The notes under the pieces were generated by a model that saw only the letters and a list, made by a program, of their open reading frames with translations, had not been told where the DNA came from and made no database searches. Position numbers and translations under genes: made by a program. A stretch of 64,000 nt of DNA from positions 1,342,501-1,406,500 of the forward strand of contig BSBK01003253.1 in NCBI GenBank assembly GCA_027943335.1, written 5' to 3'. Positions within the stretch are counted from its first letter, which is position 1. Each line of letters opens with the position of its first letter. Origin of the DNA: Chamaecyparis obtusa (lineage: Eukaryota > Streptophyta > Pinopsida > Cupressales > Cupressaceae). This document shows, piece after piece, positions 36,639-47,849 of this stretch.

Positions 36639-37618
36639 CAAACATACAATCAACACTAGCTTACTAAGAAATCTTTAACAATCTCCCCCTTTGGCATTGA
36701 TGGCAACATATAAAATGAAAAACACCACCAATCCAAAAGTACAACAATATCTCCATCTCCTCAAAAGCATACTCCCCCATAAATGATTTCTCCAACGACT
36801 GCTAAATGTACTGAATATCAACTACTATATCTTCTTACTATATACTCCCTCTTTAACATCAATGGAAAAGGGTGATAAAAATAAATAAGCACGGGTACTA
36901 CTCATGAAGTAGAGTACTCCACCATTCATCAGGCACTAAAGACTAATGTACTACTGCAAACTCTAATCAGATCTAGGGAAGGGAATTACTCCCATCTTCT
37001 CCCTGAGATACTCAAATGTATCCTTCGACAATGGCTTTTTGAATATGTCTACTAATTGTTCTTTAGTACTCACACAATCTAACTTTACTTCTTTCTCTGC
37101 AACTTTCTCTCTTAGAAAATAATATTTTATCTCAATGTGTTTTATCTTTGCATGCATCATAGGGTTCTTTGACATATTGATAGTGCTAGTGTTGTCACAA
37201 TGAATAACTATAGGATAATCAATCTGGATTCCAAAATCCTTTATCATCTGTTTGATCCAAACAATTTTAGAGCAATTTAATGTTGTTTCTATATACTCTG
37301 CTTCTGCTGTTGACTAAGAAATAGAATTTTTCTTCTTTCTTGTCCAAGTAAGTAGTCTGTCTCCAAGCAATAATGCTCCTCCTGAGGTGCTCTTTCTATC
37401 ATCAACGTAACCTTCCCAATCTGCATCTGTATACACATGAAGTTTTACATTCTCTGAGTTAGGATACCATAAACCATAGTCTATAGTTCCTTTCAAATAT
37501 TGGAATATCCTCTTTACTGCCATAAGATGACTTTGTTTAGGTTCAGCTACAAATCTTCCTACAATACCAACTGCATTAGAAATATCTAGTCTAGATTGAG
37601 TAAGATATATGAGTTTAC
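36639..37618 (-). mobile_element. Ty1/copia 3' fragment, minus-strand arm
   Basis: On the minus strand: the end of pol, a PPT (complement of ATCTCCCCCTTTGG at 36681) and a 42-bp LTR stub (36639-36680). It is truncated on both sides. The part 36907-37618 is an inverted copy of 38340-39054. Confidence 0.8.
36963..37616 (-). pseudogene. Ty1/copia RNase H fragment
   Basis: Blocks on the minus strand: MAVKRIFQYLKGTIDYGLWY, VYTDADWEGYVDDRKSTSGG, an in-frame TAG where the plus arm reads SQSIAEAEY, then IVIHCDN and the C-terminal GVIPFPRSD with stop. These are RNase H motifs of copia pol (TDADWAG, AEAEY, HCDN). RT is missing. Confidence 0.85.
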
Positions 37619-37639
37619 TAGCTTACTAGCTTACTAGTA

Positions 37640-39054
37640 AGAAACAAAGCAAGACTAGTATGTAAAGGATATGTGTAGAGAGAAGGAATTGATTACTCTG
37701 ATACATTTGCCCCTATAAGAAGATTGGAAGCTATAAAGTTATTTCTAGCCTATGAAACATACAAGGACTTTAAAGTATATCAGATGGATGTCAAGTCAGC
37801 ATTCCTGAATTGAGAATTGAAGGAGGAAGTCTACATAGAGCAGCCTGAAGGATTTAGTTTATCAGACAGACCTGACATGGTTTGCAGACTGAAGAAATCC
37901 CTCTACAGACTAAAGCAAGCCCCTAGAGCATGGTATGAAAGACTAGATGATTACTTGAAAAAGATTAGATTCAAGAAAGGAGTAGTAGATTGTAACTTAT
38001 TCATAAGAGAGACACCTAAAGGATTATTGCTAGTTGCTATTTTTGTTGATGACATTATTTTTGGTGGTAATGACAAGCTTAGTGCAAATTTTGCTAAAGA
38101 AATGCAGAGTGAGTTTGAAATGAGCATGATTGGACCTATCAAGTACTTTTTGGGATTGAATGTGAAGCAAACAGACAAAGGTATATTTATTAATTAGTCT
38201 AAGTATGTGAAAGAGATATTGAAGAAGTTCAAGATGGATGATTACAAGCTAGTAAGTACCCCTATGATAAATGGGAGCAAGCTTTTAAAAGATGATGATT
38301 CTACAATAGTTGACAAGACTCTATATAAATCTATGATTGGTAAACTCATATATCTTACTCAATCTAGACCAAATATTTCTAATGCAGTTGGTATGGTTGG
38401 AAGATTTTTAGTTGAACCTAAACAAAGTCATCTTATGGTAGTAAAGAGGATATTCAGATATTTGAAAGGAACTATAGACTATGGTTTATGGTATCCTAAC
38501 TTGGATAATGTAGAAATTTATGTGTATACAGATGCAGATTGGGCAGGTTGCATTAATGACAAAAGGAGCACCTCAAGAGGAGCAACATTTCTTGGAGACA
38601 AACTAGTTACTTGGACAAGCAAGAAGTAGAATTGTATTTCTCAGTCAATAGCAGAAGCAGAGTATGTAGCAGCAGCATTAAATTTCTCTACAATTGTTTG
38701 GATCAAGCAGATGATAAAAAATTTTGGAATCCAGATTGATTATCCTATAGTAATTCATTGTGACAACACTAGAACTATCAATATGACAAAGAGCCCTGTG
38801 ATGCATGCAAAGACAAAACACATTGAGATAAAATATCATTTTCTAAGAGAGAAAGTTGCAGAGAAAGAGGTAAAGTTGGATTATGTGAGTACTAAAGAAC
38901 AGTTAGTAGACATATTCACAAAGCCATTGCCAAAGGATACATTTGAGTATCTTAGGGAGAAGATGGGAGTAATTCCCTTCCCTATATCTGATTAGAGTTT
39001 GTAGTAGTACATCAGTCTTCAGTGACTAATGAATGGTGGACTACTCTACTTATG
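37640..39054 (+). pseudogene. Ty1/copia RT-RNaseH fragment, plus-strand arm
   Basis: Reads [57 protein letters not shown], the catalytic FVDDIIFGG, then the RNase H blocks KRIFRYLKGTIDYGLWYP, YTDADWAGCINDKRST, AEAEYVAAA and HCDN, ending IPFPISD at 38995. In-frame TAG, TGA or TAG stops lie at about 37675, 37812, 38197 and 38628. No gag, protease or integrase precedes it. The 3' 715 bp forms the plus arm of the inverted pair. Confidence 0.88.
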
Positions 39055-39105
39055 CCACTTAAGCATCACTTGCTATATTTCTATGTAATCATCAATAGCT
39101 AGTTT

Positions 39106-39242
39106 TGTTACAAGTAATAGTTGTCGTTGCACTAAAAGATCGACCTGTTAATGCCCGATACAACCACTAGACTTATAGAAGACAAGGAGGTGGTTAAGCC
39201 ATGTTGCGAATCCCAAGGGGAGCACTGACCATTTTTCCAACA
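39106..39242 (-). repeat. 3' LTR of the TRIM
   Basis: 137 bp, very similar to 39302-39439; PPT-adjacent. Confidence 0.85.
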
Positions 39243-39301
39243 ATCTCCCCCTTAGAGTTACCCAAGGGGATTCGAACATGTGACCAAGCTCTGATACCAC
39301 T

Positions 39302-39439
39302 TGTTACAAGAAGTAGTTGTCATTGTACCAAAAGATTGACCTGTTAATGCCTGATATAACCACTAGACTTATAAAAGACACAGGAGGTGGTTAAGCCATG
39401 TCGTGAATCCTGAGGGGAGTGCTAACCATTTTGCCAACA
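39302..39439 (-). repeat. 5' LTR of the TRIM
   Basis: 138 bp; PBS on its low side. Unusually, a second PPT-like tract (complement of ATTCTCCCTCTTTGAC, 39441-39456) abuts its high side. Confidence 0.82.
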
Positions 39440-39599
39440 GATTCTCCCTCTTTGACAACAATGCCAAAGATACATATTCCTTAAAAATTTGTTCAAGTAG
39501 TGGATCATACCTAGCATGTACTGATATCTCATTGCATACATAATTATTTTTCATAACTTTAGGCATCACCTAAAGAGTGAACACTAGAATCAACTCACA

Positions 39600-39981
39600 T
39601 CTTCACCTTCTCTCATTCTCATAGAATCAAATTTTCTTTTAGACTTTTAGCTTTTGAATTTTGAACATGTTGATCTCCACCATATACCAATGCAAGCTTG
39701 TCCCACATCTATTTTGTTGGATCACATCCTTTAAGATCATTGAACTCTAGGTTGGTGAGAGCAGAAGATATCTCAATCATAACTTGTGTGTGATCTTTCC
39801 TTTCTCTTATTTTTTCACCTATCATAGGCCCAAATGGCGGTGGCGAATACTCATTGTTAGGATAGTATAATTCATACTCTCCAATTCTAGATATGTGCAA
39901 CCTCATCCTTCTTTTCCATGTAGAGAAGTTGTCCCTATTTAACTTTGGTGCCTCACTCTTATACATCTTCAGATATTTCAC
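39600..39981 (-). pseudogene. Ty1/copia gag N-terminal fragment
   Basis: Begins MKYLKMYKSEAPKLNRDNFS and contains TWKRRMRLHI, EISSALTNLEFNDLKGCDPT, then after an in-frame stop MWDKLALVYGGDQHVQ and MRMREGE. This is the usual plant copia Gag order (LNRDNFxxWK...; MWDKL...YGG). It is broken after about 125 codons. Confidence 0.75.
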
Positions 39982-40017
39982 TCAAGCCTTTTAAACTTAT
40001 CTCTTTAGAGAACCAAG

Positions 40018-40029
40018 GCTCTGATACCA
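40018..40029 (-). other. PBS of the copia fragment
   Basis: Complement reads TGGTATCAGAGC, close to the LTR end at 40035. Confidence 0.85.
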
Positions 40030-40034
40030 ATTTT

Positions 40035-41484
40035 TGGATTACTAAGAGGGGGGTGAATCAGTAATTAGTCATCCTTTAAACCTTAAAAACTTTAACTCTA
40101 ATTCAACTCGGCAAGATAAACTTCAGTAGTAACTGATAACAAAAATAAATTAGCTTTTCCAATCAGTAACTTTAAGTAATCAACAAATAACACACACAAT
40201 AAACATTCAACACATTTGACACTAGTATTTAACGTGGAAACCCAATTTGGAAAAAATAGTTGTGGGAATTATCACCCACCAATCATAATACTCTTCTGAA
40301 GTATTCTTGGTTAAGAGCCAATAATGTTAAAGATTATAATGCACATTATTAAATATGACCCTGTTAGGGGATTTGCCTTAGATCTATTAGGATCTTCACA
40401 ATAGTAGAAGTGGCCTAGTTAAAGGGCTTTTAATGATCTTCTAGAATGTCACCTCTCTCAAGGATTTACAATAAGATTGTTAAGTCCACTTGGTTAAGAT
40501 ATTTTCCTACTACAAATATTAATAAACAATAATATAAAATTTGATCTGTAAATCTGCAACTACCTCTTGCTTAGTCAGATCCCTTGTGCGCTCTTTATGT
40601 TCACTTCATTCCTTCACTATTCAATGGCCTCAACACTTTATCAATCTCTATTGTTGACTCGTATTTTAACCTTTTTCTTCTTCATTGCATCACTCGGCAA
40701 CACATCAACACTTCAACTAGGCAGCTTATTTTTCATTCAATGTCATCCTTTATAGACTCTATTTTTCCTCTTAATCTACTTGATTACATTTTCCTTTGTT
40801 TATTCTAAATCGTCATATCATCCTCTTGAACTGATTCAATGAACTTGGCACTCACTAAAACTTGTTATCATCACCTTAGAACTTGAACTTTTCTTGGAGC
40901 TTGTACCTTCACTTTTTGTCACTTAAATCTTTACCATAGATCATCACCTTGAATTTTCCTTATCGTAGATCTCTTTAACTAACTCTTCTTTATCCTTTAA
41001 ATCTTCCAGATCACTATGGCTCTTCATTAAATGTCATTTTGATCCTTGTATTCAATTTCTGTTCTATGCTCGGAGCCCTTCTTTTTCCTTTAACTATAAT
41101 TATATTTACTTTGCTTGGCAACTAACTCCTTGCACTTGGTGTCTTGGCTTCCTTTCTCTTTACCAAAAATTACTTTCCTTTTACCAAGTGATTTCTTCCT
41201 TCTCGATAACTAAATTGTTTTCTTTTCCTTGTCAACTTTCTAACCTTTCTCACTTGTCCAATCACCTTTACCGACTTGATATCATCAAATGTAAAGTAGA
41301 AAACAACTAAACCATTATTACCTCATCATTTCTGATCTATATTAGCTACCCAATTAAGTTCTTCAAATTGACTAACTCCTTCACAACTTTTCACTTCCTC
41401 TTTTTCGTTAACTGACTCAACTTATATCATACTCCTAATGATATGGAAACTCAATATAAACTAGAAATCAATTTCTTGACATCA
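40035..41484 (-). repeat. Probable 5' LTR of the copia fragment
   Basis: Inner edge fixed by the PBS. It shares the ACTAAGAGGGGGGTGAAT block with the LTR at 12479. Outer edge uncertain. It contains several CTCGG/ACCGA motifs. No ORF of note. Confidence 0.45.
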
Positions 41485-42284
41485 ATGAAAAAATAAAAAC
41501 TAATCTAATCCTTCTACAATCTTGTATACCTATGATCTTGGTCTTCATCATCATCACCATTAGTTGGGGTTAACACCACCATGGGATAGAAACTTGCATT
41601 AATGAGAGAAGATTGCCATTCCTTGGATGGATCTTGAAGAACGAAAACTTGGAGATCTTCAATTGGAGGCTTGCCTTCAAATCTTGAATCCACAACTTTA
41701 ATTACACAACTTCAATGCTTAAACTTTCTCTCAAAAGATATATTTCCCATGTATATAATGGATCATAATAGTGGACAATAGATGTCAAAATGAGAGGCTT
41801 TGATGTCCTTTAATACTCATTTCAGGATTCAATATTGTCAGGACAAGCTCAATTAAAGATCTAGAAGAAATACCCCCGCATTATATAATGGATCATAACA
41901 GTGGACAATAGATGTCAAAATGAGAGGCTTTGATGTCCTCTAATACTCATTTTAGGATTCAATATTGTCAAGACAAGCTCAATTAAAGATCTAGAAGCAA
42001 TACCCCAGCATTGGGCTCATAGCCCACTTAATAAAAAAGCTCTAGGACAATGATGATGTAGACAACCTTGTCCACAAAATATTTTCAAATCTTGTCCAGG
42101 CTTATGGGAGTGTGATAAGTTACAAAGGAAGAAAATGAATGTTGTAGGAAACAAGCATAAAATACATTCAGACCTCATAATCACAAAAAAAGAGGTCTAA
42201 AAGGTCTTAGAGCCTTCAATTATGGGTGCTAAATTTTTAGGATGATACATTTAGCCCCTACTTTAGTGGGATTATGAGACAAAA
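41485..42284. other. Flanking sequence with a 130-bp tandem duplication
   Basis: No coding potential. Holds the duplication at 41752-42011. It continues across G1 into 45886 and beyond, since G1 is flanked by CAAAA on both sides. Confidence 0.6.
41752..42011 (+). repeat. Tandem duplication, two units of 130 bp
   Basis: TATATAATGGATCATAA begins both units (41752 and 41882). The units run through GAGAGGCTTTGATGTCCT to ATACCCC.GCA with about six differences. Confidence 0.9.
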
Positions 42285-43179
42285 TGATGCAGTCAAGGTC
42301 AGAGGATCCAATAAAGGACTATCCAAACTTGCATCCAAACACCAACAATGTGAAATAACACAACAAGATAATGCCTCAACATGATTTTCATTCAACATAC
42401 CCGACTATAAGACCTTCCAGGCTACGACCAAATACAATCACTTACAAAAGTATTTATGTAATCTCCTAGCTAGTCCACATCTAAAATACATCAGTAACTG
42501 ATAGAAACCCTAAAGTAGATCTAAACATGAGCTCGAAAGCCTCCAAGCAATCTCCTTGTCTCTAAGCATGCAAACCACTAGCTCTGCTATTTCAATATCA
42601 GATAAATAATCTGATCTTCAAGATCTCATAGGATCCAATTGCTATCCTTCTCAGCTACTTCTGCTAACTAAATCCTAAACTTCTACCTAAACACTCCTTG
42701 AATACATTTCCTCAATCACAAGCTAGATGGAAGAAATAATTGACTCCTAATCTAAGTCGGCTTCTACTACAAACAAATATTAAATGCAACAATAGTCAGC
42801 TATCAGATAGCCTTACAAACAATTAATTCTCCATGTCAGCCTCTAGATCCACATGGGAGAATACAACAAAAGCTACCAACATTAAATACACCAAGTCAGC
42901 CAACCAAAACTCCAAGAACTCCAGTCGGTAAACCAGAACTATCGAGCACCAATAAAACAACCAAGCACACTAGGCATCACTGAGAAAGCATGTCGACCGA
43001 GCACCACAAGCATCACTGAGTACATGTTCCACTGAGTGCCAAGGCTTTACCGAGTTCCTTCAATGATCGAGCTTCTTTAATAACCGAGATTGTCGGTTAA
43101 AGCTACAACCAAGCAACACATAACCAATTCAACACACCACCATGTAGATTTTATAATTAACAAGAATGCCACTACATCA
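42285..43179 (-). repeat. 3' LTR of G1
   Basis: 895 bp, TGATGCAG...ACATCA. The region 42900-43100 holds many ACCGAG-like words, several decayed to ACTGAG or ACCAAG. Confidence 0.9.
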
Positions 43180-43205
43180 TACATGCTAGGTTCAAAAAGA
43201 TGTTC

Positions 43206-44903
43206 TCATAGGCTGGAAGAACATCTTCCAGGATTCAACACATAAACCCTGAGCTGGTTCTTCACATACACGTCCTTCAAGTCTTCATCTTGCATAGTCT
43301 TCCACTTCTGCTTCCTCTATCTTTTAGAGTCTTCCCTTGACAACACATAGGCCTATTCTCCATATTGATAAGTCCTTTCAGAATTCTTCAACTCATCTCA
43401 CCTACCAAAGCTCAGGTTTCTCCTACCCAGTGTTGTATCCAATAGAGGCATCAAGGAAAGCTTCCTATCATTTTTCTCAATAGTAAACACATTCTTGACA
43501 CAATCATACATAGCTCTGCAATCATAATGCCAAGGTCTACCAAGTGATATGTGACAACTATTCATCTCCACAATATCACACAATACTTGATCCTTATACT
43601 GGCCAATCTGAAAATCAACAAGACATTGCTCCCTCACTTCCAGAGCATGAACATCTTACAACTAGCCAATCCTATAAGGATAAGGATGTCTCATTCTCTT
43701 CAACCCAAGTTTCTAAACCATCTCCTCAATTATAAGGTTATCAGTACTACCACTATCCACAATCATATTACAAATTTTACCTCCTGACTTGCACCGAGTT
43801 CTAAATAAATTAGTCCTTTCACAAGGTTCCACCTTTGCATCGAGTAATGTTCTCCAAACTAGAAAGTTCTCAGACTCAGGTTCATTATGGATGTTCTCAT
43901 TCACCACAACATTCCTTTGGTCACCAAACTTCTTCTATGTGCACTCAAAAGATCTATGTCCTTCTTCACCACAATTATAACAAGTACCCTTAAAGATAAC
44001 CCTACCTGTCTTCTTTTTTGGCTCCACAGGTTTCGGTTCATCTTCAATAGTTGGTTTATCCTTCACTGAGTGATCAAGCTTCTCCTTCCCTCGAGAATTA
44101 CCATGTTATCTCCTCTTCAACTTATCTTCTACCTTCAGAGCATACTGATAAGCATCCTCTACTGAATCAATCTTCAACATACCAAGCTCATCCTAAATAT
44201 TGAATCTCAAACCATTCACATACTGAGCTACCTTTTCTTTACCAAGTTCTTTTTATCCAGACTGAATAGTCAACTTATAGAACTCCTTGGTATAGTACTC
44301 CATATTTGAATCTTTTTTCATTAGATTCTACAACTTATTAAACAAGTCAAGCTCATAGTCAGTAGGTATGAACTTAGCTTTCAATTTAGTCACCATCAAC
44401 CTCCACTGATTGACCTTCATTTCACCTTCATCTTCTCTATCTCTTTGTAATTCCTTCCACCAAAGAGAAGCATGTCCTTTCAACTTAGTTTGTGCTAATA
44501 TTACTCTAAGAGGATATTCAATTTCTTTAAGCTCAAATAAATCTTCTAACTCACTAATCCAATCAATCAAATTTGTAGGTCTCAAAGTACCAGAGAAAGT
44601 AAAAACTTTCATTCGGTAACTAGTACTTAACTGAGCTCCAGATCTATGCAACTGACCAGTTTTTTCTTCACCAGATCTATCTCTCTGGTCATCTCCACTA
44701 GATTCAATAGCTTCCTCATAACCATCTTCAGTACCAAGATTCCTCAGCATACTAGCAATAGCCCTCATGACCTCAGCAATCATGTCATTCTTCATTAGTT
44801 CCATCTCAGATTTGAAATCAACTTTAACCTTCTCTGTAATCGTTGATTCCACAACATCAAAGACATTTGCAATCACTATAGGGTCCAATCTTCTTGGAGG
44901 CAT
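43206..44903 (-). pseudogene. G1 gag-protease polyprotein, degenerate
   Basis: Starts at ATG 44903 (MPPRRLDPIVIANVFD). The retrotransposon Gag domain spans about residues 95-230 (FSGTLRPTNLIDWISELEDL, ASLWWKELQRDRED, KLKAKFIPTDYEL). A CCHC knuckle CYNCGEEGHRSFEC lies at about 43985-43940 and the aspartic protease motif IVDSGSTDNLI at about 43755, followed by LGRPWHYDC. A tail of about 70 residues ends YVLNPGRCSS then stop (43208-43206). Several in-frame stops occur (for example after EEMV and NLSFGR). Protease and knuckle closely resemble those of G3, indicating a shared chromovirus ancestor. No RT, RNase H or integrase. Confidence 0.85.
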
Positions 44904-45005
44904 CCTTCAAGATCTTTGAAAACCCAAGGCAATAAATCACCAACCAAGGTCCTGGTGCAAAAATGCCTCAACTCGGAGATCAGTTTACACACTCAAGAAC
45001 TTGAA

Positions 45006-45017
45006 GCTCTAATACCA
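45006..45017 (-). other. PBS of G1 (one mismatch)
   Basis: Complement reads TGGTATTAGAGC, two bases from the LTR start at 45020. Confidence 0.8.
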
Positions 45018-45019
45018 TC

Positions 45020-45880
45020 TAACACAGTCAAGGTCAAAGGATCCAACAGACGATTGTCCAAACTTGTAGCCAAATACCAAAAATGTGGAATAATAGAACA
45101 AGATGATGCCTCAACAATATTTTCATTCAACATGCCCGACTGTAAGGCCTTATGGGTTAGGGCCAAATACAATCACTTACAAAATTATTACTATAATCTC
45201 CTAGCTAATCCAGCTCTGAAACACATCAAAAACTAATGGAAACCCTATGGAAGATCTAAACTTGATCTCACAAGCCTCCAAGAAACCTCCTTGTCTCCAA
45301 GCATGCAAACCACTAGCTCTCCTATTACAATATCAGATAAACAATCTAATCTTCAAGATCTCGCAGGATCCAATTGATATCCTTCTTAGCTACTTCCACT
45401 GACTGAATCCTAAACTTCTACCCAAACACTACTTAAATACATTTCCTCAAACACAAGTCAGCTTCTACTATAAACAAATATTAAATGCAACAACAGTCAT
45501 CTCTCAGATAGCCTTACAAATAATTAATTCTCCATGTCGGCCTCTAGATCCACATAGGAGAATACAACAAAAGCTACCAGCATTAAATACACCAAGTCGG
45601 CCAACCAAAACTCCAAGAACTCCAGTCGGTAAACCAGAACTACCGAGCACCAGTAAAACACTTGAGAACACCAAGCATCACCAAGAAAGCACATCGACCA
45701 AGCACCACAAGCATCATTGAGTACATTTTCCATTGAGCACTAGCACTTTATCGAGTTCCTTCAGTGGCCGAGATTCTTCAATAACCAAGATTGTCAGTTA
45801 AAGCTGCAACCGAGTAACATAAAACAAATTCCACACACCACCATGTAGATTTTCTGAATACCAAGAATGCCACTGCATCA
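45020..45880 (-). repeat. 5' LTR of G1
   Basis: 861 bp, aligned with 42285-43179; its low-side terminus has decayed from TGATGCAG to TAACACAG. Confidence 0.88.
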
Positions 45881-45999
45881 CAAAATCATGCTCATGGTAA
45901 AGTAGATCCAATTAATAGGATGATCTCATCAAGGTCAAGGAGACAAAGAAACATCAAGCCCCCAAGTGACTTAAGTCCTCATCAAATCCAAAACCAAGA

Positions 46000-46000
<1 letters not shown>

Positions 46001-46043
<43 letters not shown>

Positions 46044-46052
46044 GGAGAGAGG
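46001..46052 (+). repeat. Compound microsatellite (GT)n(GA)n
   Basis: Eleven GT units (46001-46022) followed by GA units to about 46052 with one GGGA interruption. Confidence 0.97.
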
Positions 46053-46165
46053 TGATTACTATCCCAATAAGGGTCTATTTTATTGTGAACCAAACAAAAG
46101 AAAGCACTACAAAAGATGGCATTAAAGTTCTAGCATTGTGTGTTATTCTAGTTCAATCCATTAAG

Positions 46166-46402
46166 GACATCTCCTTAAGGATAGTGTATCCAATAAGGGA
46201 TCTGACAACAAACAATTTGTCCTAAGGGAAGGTAAACTTCCTTAGGGATCGAAAAGGGAATGAGGATATGTCCTTAAGGAAAGTGTATCCAATAAGGGAT
46301 CTAGCAAAGAACGATCTATCCTAAGGGAAGATAGACTTCCTTAGGAATCAAAAGGAGAAGGATGATTTGTCCAAGTAATAAAAGTGTATCCAATAAGGGT
46401 TC
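46166..46402 (+). repeat. Tandem repeat, unit about 99-101 bp, 2.3 copies
   Basis: TCCTTAAGGA recurs at 46172 and 46271. AGTGTATCCAATAAGGG recurs at 46183, 46282 and 46383. Confidence 0.88.
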
Positions 46403-46954
46403 CAAAAGGCAGACAGTCAAAGTAGCATTCAATCAATGTGTGTGTACATAATTTGAAACATAGAGCAGAGTGTATTCCCCCATGTTAAAGACATTGTAGC
46501 CCAACTTTATAATCACCACCTTGACCTAAGATCAAGAAACTTAAAATTGCTACTTGGTTTGTCGAATTTGAAGATAATATCATCTATTCATGGAGATTGC
46601 AAATCCTCATACTAAAATAGATCTCAACAAAGCCATAGTTTCTAATTTTAATGTTACCAAAATTAATATGGGGCCTTGTAGTACATATACATATCTATGT
46701 AGCTTTTAGTTCTTAGCTATTAGACTAATGGAGAGTGTCAAGAATTTTTTTTTGATAGAAATAATTTAAAGTCTACATTTGAAACATTATCTCAATGTTT
46801 AAGGTCTTTATTGAACCCAATGTGTACTCAACTTCTTGATTTTTTCTAGGCTATGTTAGATGTGAAGTTAGATCCTAACAAATAATTGGTTTCTAAATTT
46901 GAAATTGACAATCATTCTAGAAAAACTGTTTGATAATGGGTTAAGGATTTAAAA

Positions 46955-47812
46955 TGATGAAGGGTACTCCCCTTAATACCACAAACACATAACAGAAACA
47001 GAGAAACAACAACAATTTGCAAGAACAGAAAATTGGCTTCTTATTATCTCCACAAGTGTAGAATTCCAAATTTCAGAATTACAATATGCAAAGCCACATG
47101 GGCATTCCCTTTACAATATTATGTAGGACAAAGCCTCGAATCATTACCCAGATCTACCTAGAACTACTCAGAACTACCTAAGACAACACTACAGGCCTTC
47201 TTTATATAGGCAATTTCCACCACCCGAGAAGGTTCCAGAAATTTAGCCCATAGGGCCGACCAAACTTAGAATTATTTTATTTTTTCAATTTATTACATCA
47301 AAGTCGGCTCAAAATAACATTTGAAACCCAAAAAGAAATTTTGAAGGAAAATCATTTTCTACCATTTCAGGTGATCCAACTTCCAAAGACCGTAAGTCAT
47401 CGCTAGTTGACCTGATTGACTATTATGACCCCATTCTGAAAAGGCCACGAAGTGTTCTACAGGCCTAACTTGCGCAAGTGCTTGTCACCCAAATTTTTGA
47501 CCTCATCCAAGGCCTCTAAATCCTTCAAAACTGAGTTCAAAGTTTTTGTACCCTGCTGCCAATACCAAAAATCTTCAATATCTCCAAAGCTAGACTTGAT
47601 CTGTCAATGAAACTTTATTGGTAGGTTGGTATGACTGAGATGAACCTCCACATGTGAAATTAGAACATTCTGAGATCGTATGACCAACTCACTAAAAATA
47701 AAAAGTTTCCATAAATAGTAGCTCTGCACAAGATAGACCTTATTGAATACAAAAATAGAAATATTTTTGGGTGATGCAAGATTGCTCTTACACCCAGGAT
47801 GCTCCTGTATCA
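46955..47812 (-). repeat. 3' LTR of G3a
   Basis: 858 bp, TGATGAAGGG...TGTATCA on the plus strand, homologous to 59117-59975. Confidence 0.88.
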
Positions 47813-47849
47813 GACACCTAGGGTAATTTGAGAAGTGACCCTGTCATGA

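Larger units (their letters stand above)
39106..39439 (-). mobile_element. Miniature LTR element (TRIM), 334 bp
   Basis: Two LTRs of 137 and 138 bp (39106-39242 and 39302-39439), both TGTTAC...CCAACA on the plus strand, are separated by only 59 bp. On the minus strand that interior starts with PBS TGGTATCAGAGC (39299-39288) and ends with PPT TAAGGGGGAGAT (39254-39243). The interior also holds GTTCGAATCC, like a tRNA B box. It has no coding capacity. Five-base flanks (AGTTT and GATTC) do not match. LTR differences are mostly C/T and G/A transitions. Confidence 0.85.
39440..41484 (-). mobile_element. Ty1/copia 5' fragment: LTR, PBS, gag start
   Basis: On the minus strand: LTR about 41484 to 40035, PBS 40029-40018 (TGGTATCAGAGC), gag N-terminus (39981 onward), then a jump to PPT-like sequence at 39456-39441. 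Protease, integrase and RT are deleted. The LTR far edge is a guess from a TGATGTCAAG start. Confidence 0.6.
42285..45880 (-). mobile_element. G1: gypsy-type element coding only Gag and protease
   Basis: LTRs 42285-43179 (3') and 45020-45880 (5') carry inverted termini TGATGCA/TGCATCA. Target duplication CAAAA lies at 42280-42284 and 45881-45885. PBS variant at 45017-45006. The interior (1840 bp) holds one gag-PR reading frame and nothing else. G2 has the same structure and the same end of the reading frame, so this is a family design and not a chance deletion. Confidence 0.9.
45881..46954. other. Flanking sequence with a microsatellite and tandem repeats
   Basis: No coding potential; contains the GT/GA tract and the 99-bp repeats listed separately. 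Confidence 0.55.

Noticed and set aside
45998..46402. CRISPR-like array
   Set aside because: The repeats are a microsatellite and imperfect 100-bp tandem units without spacers, in plant DNA.
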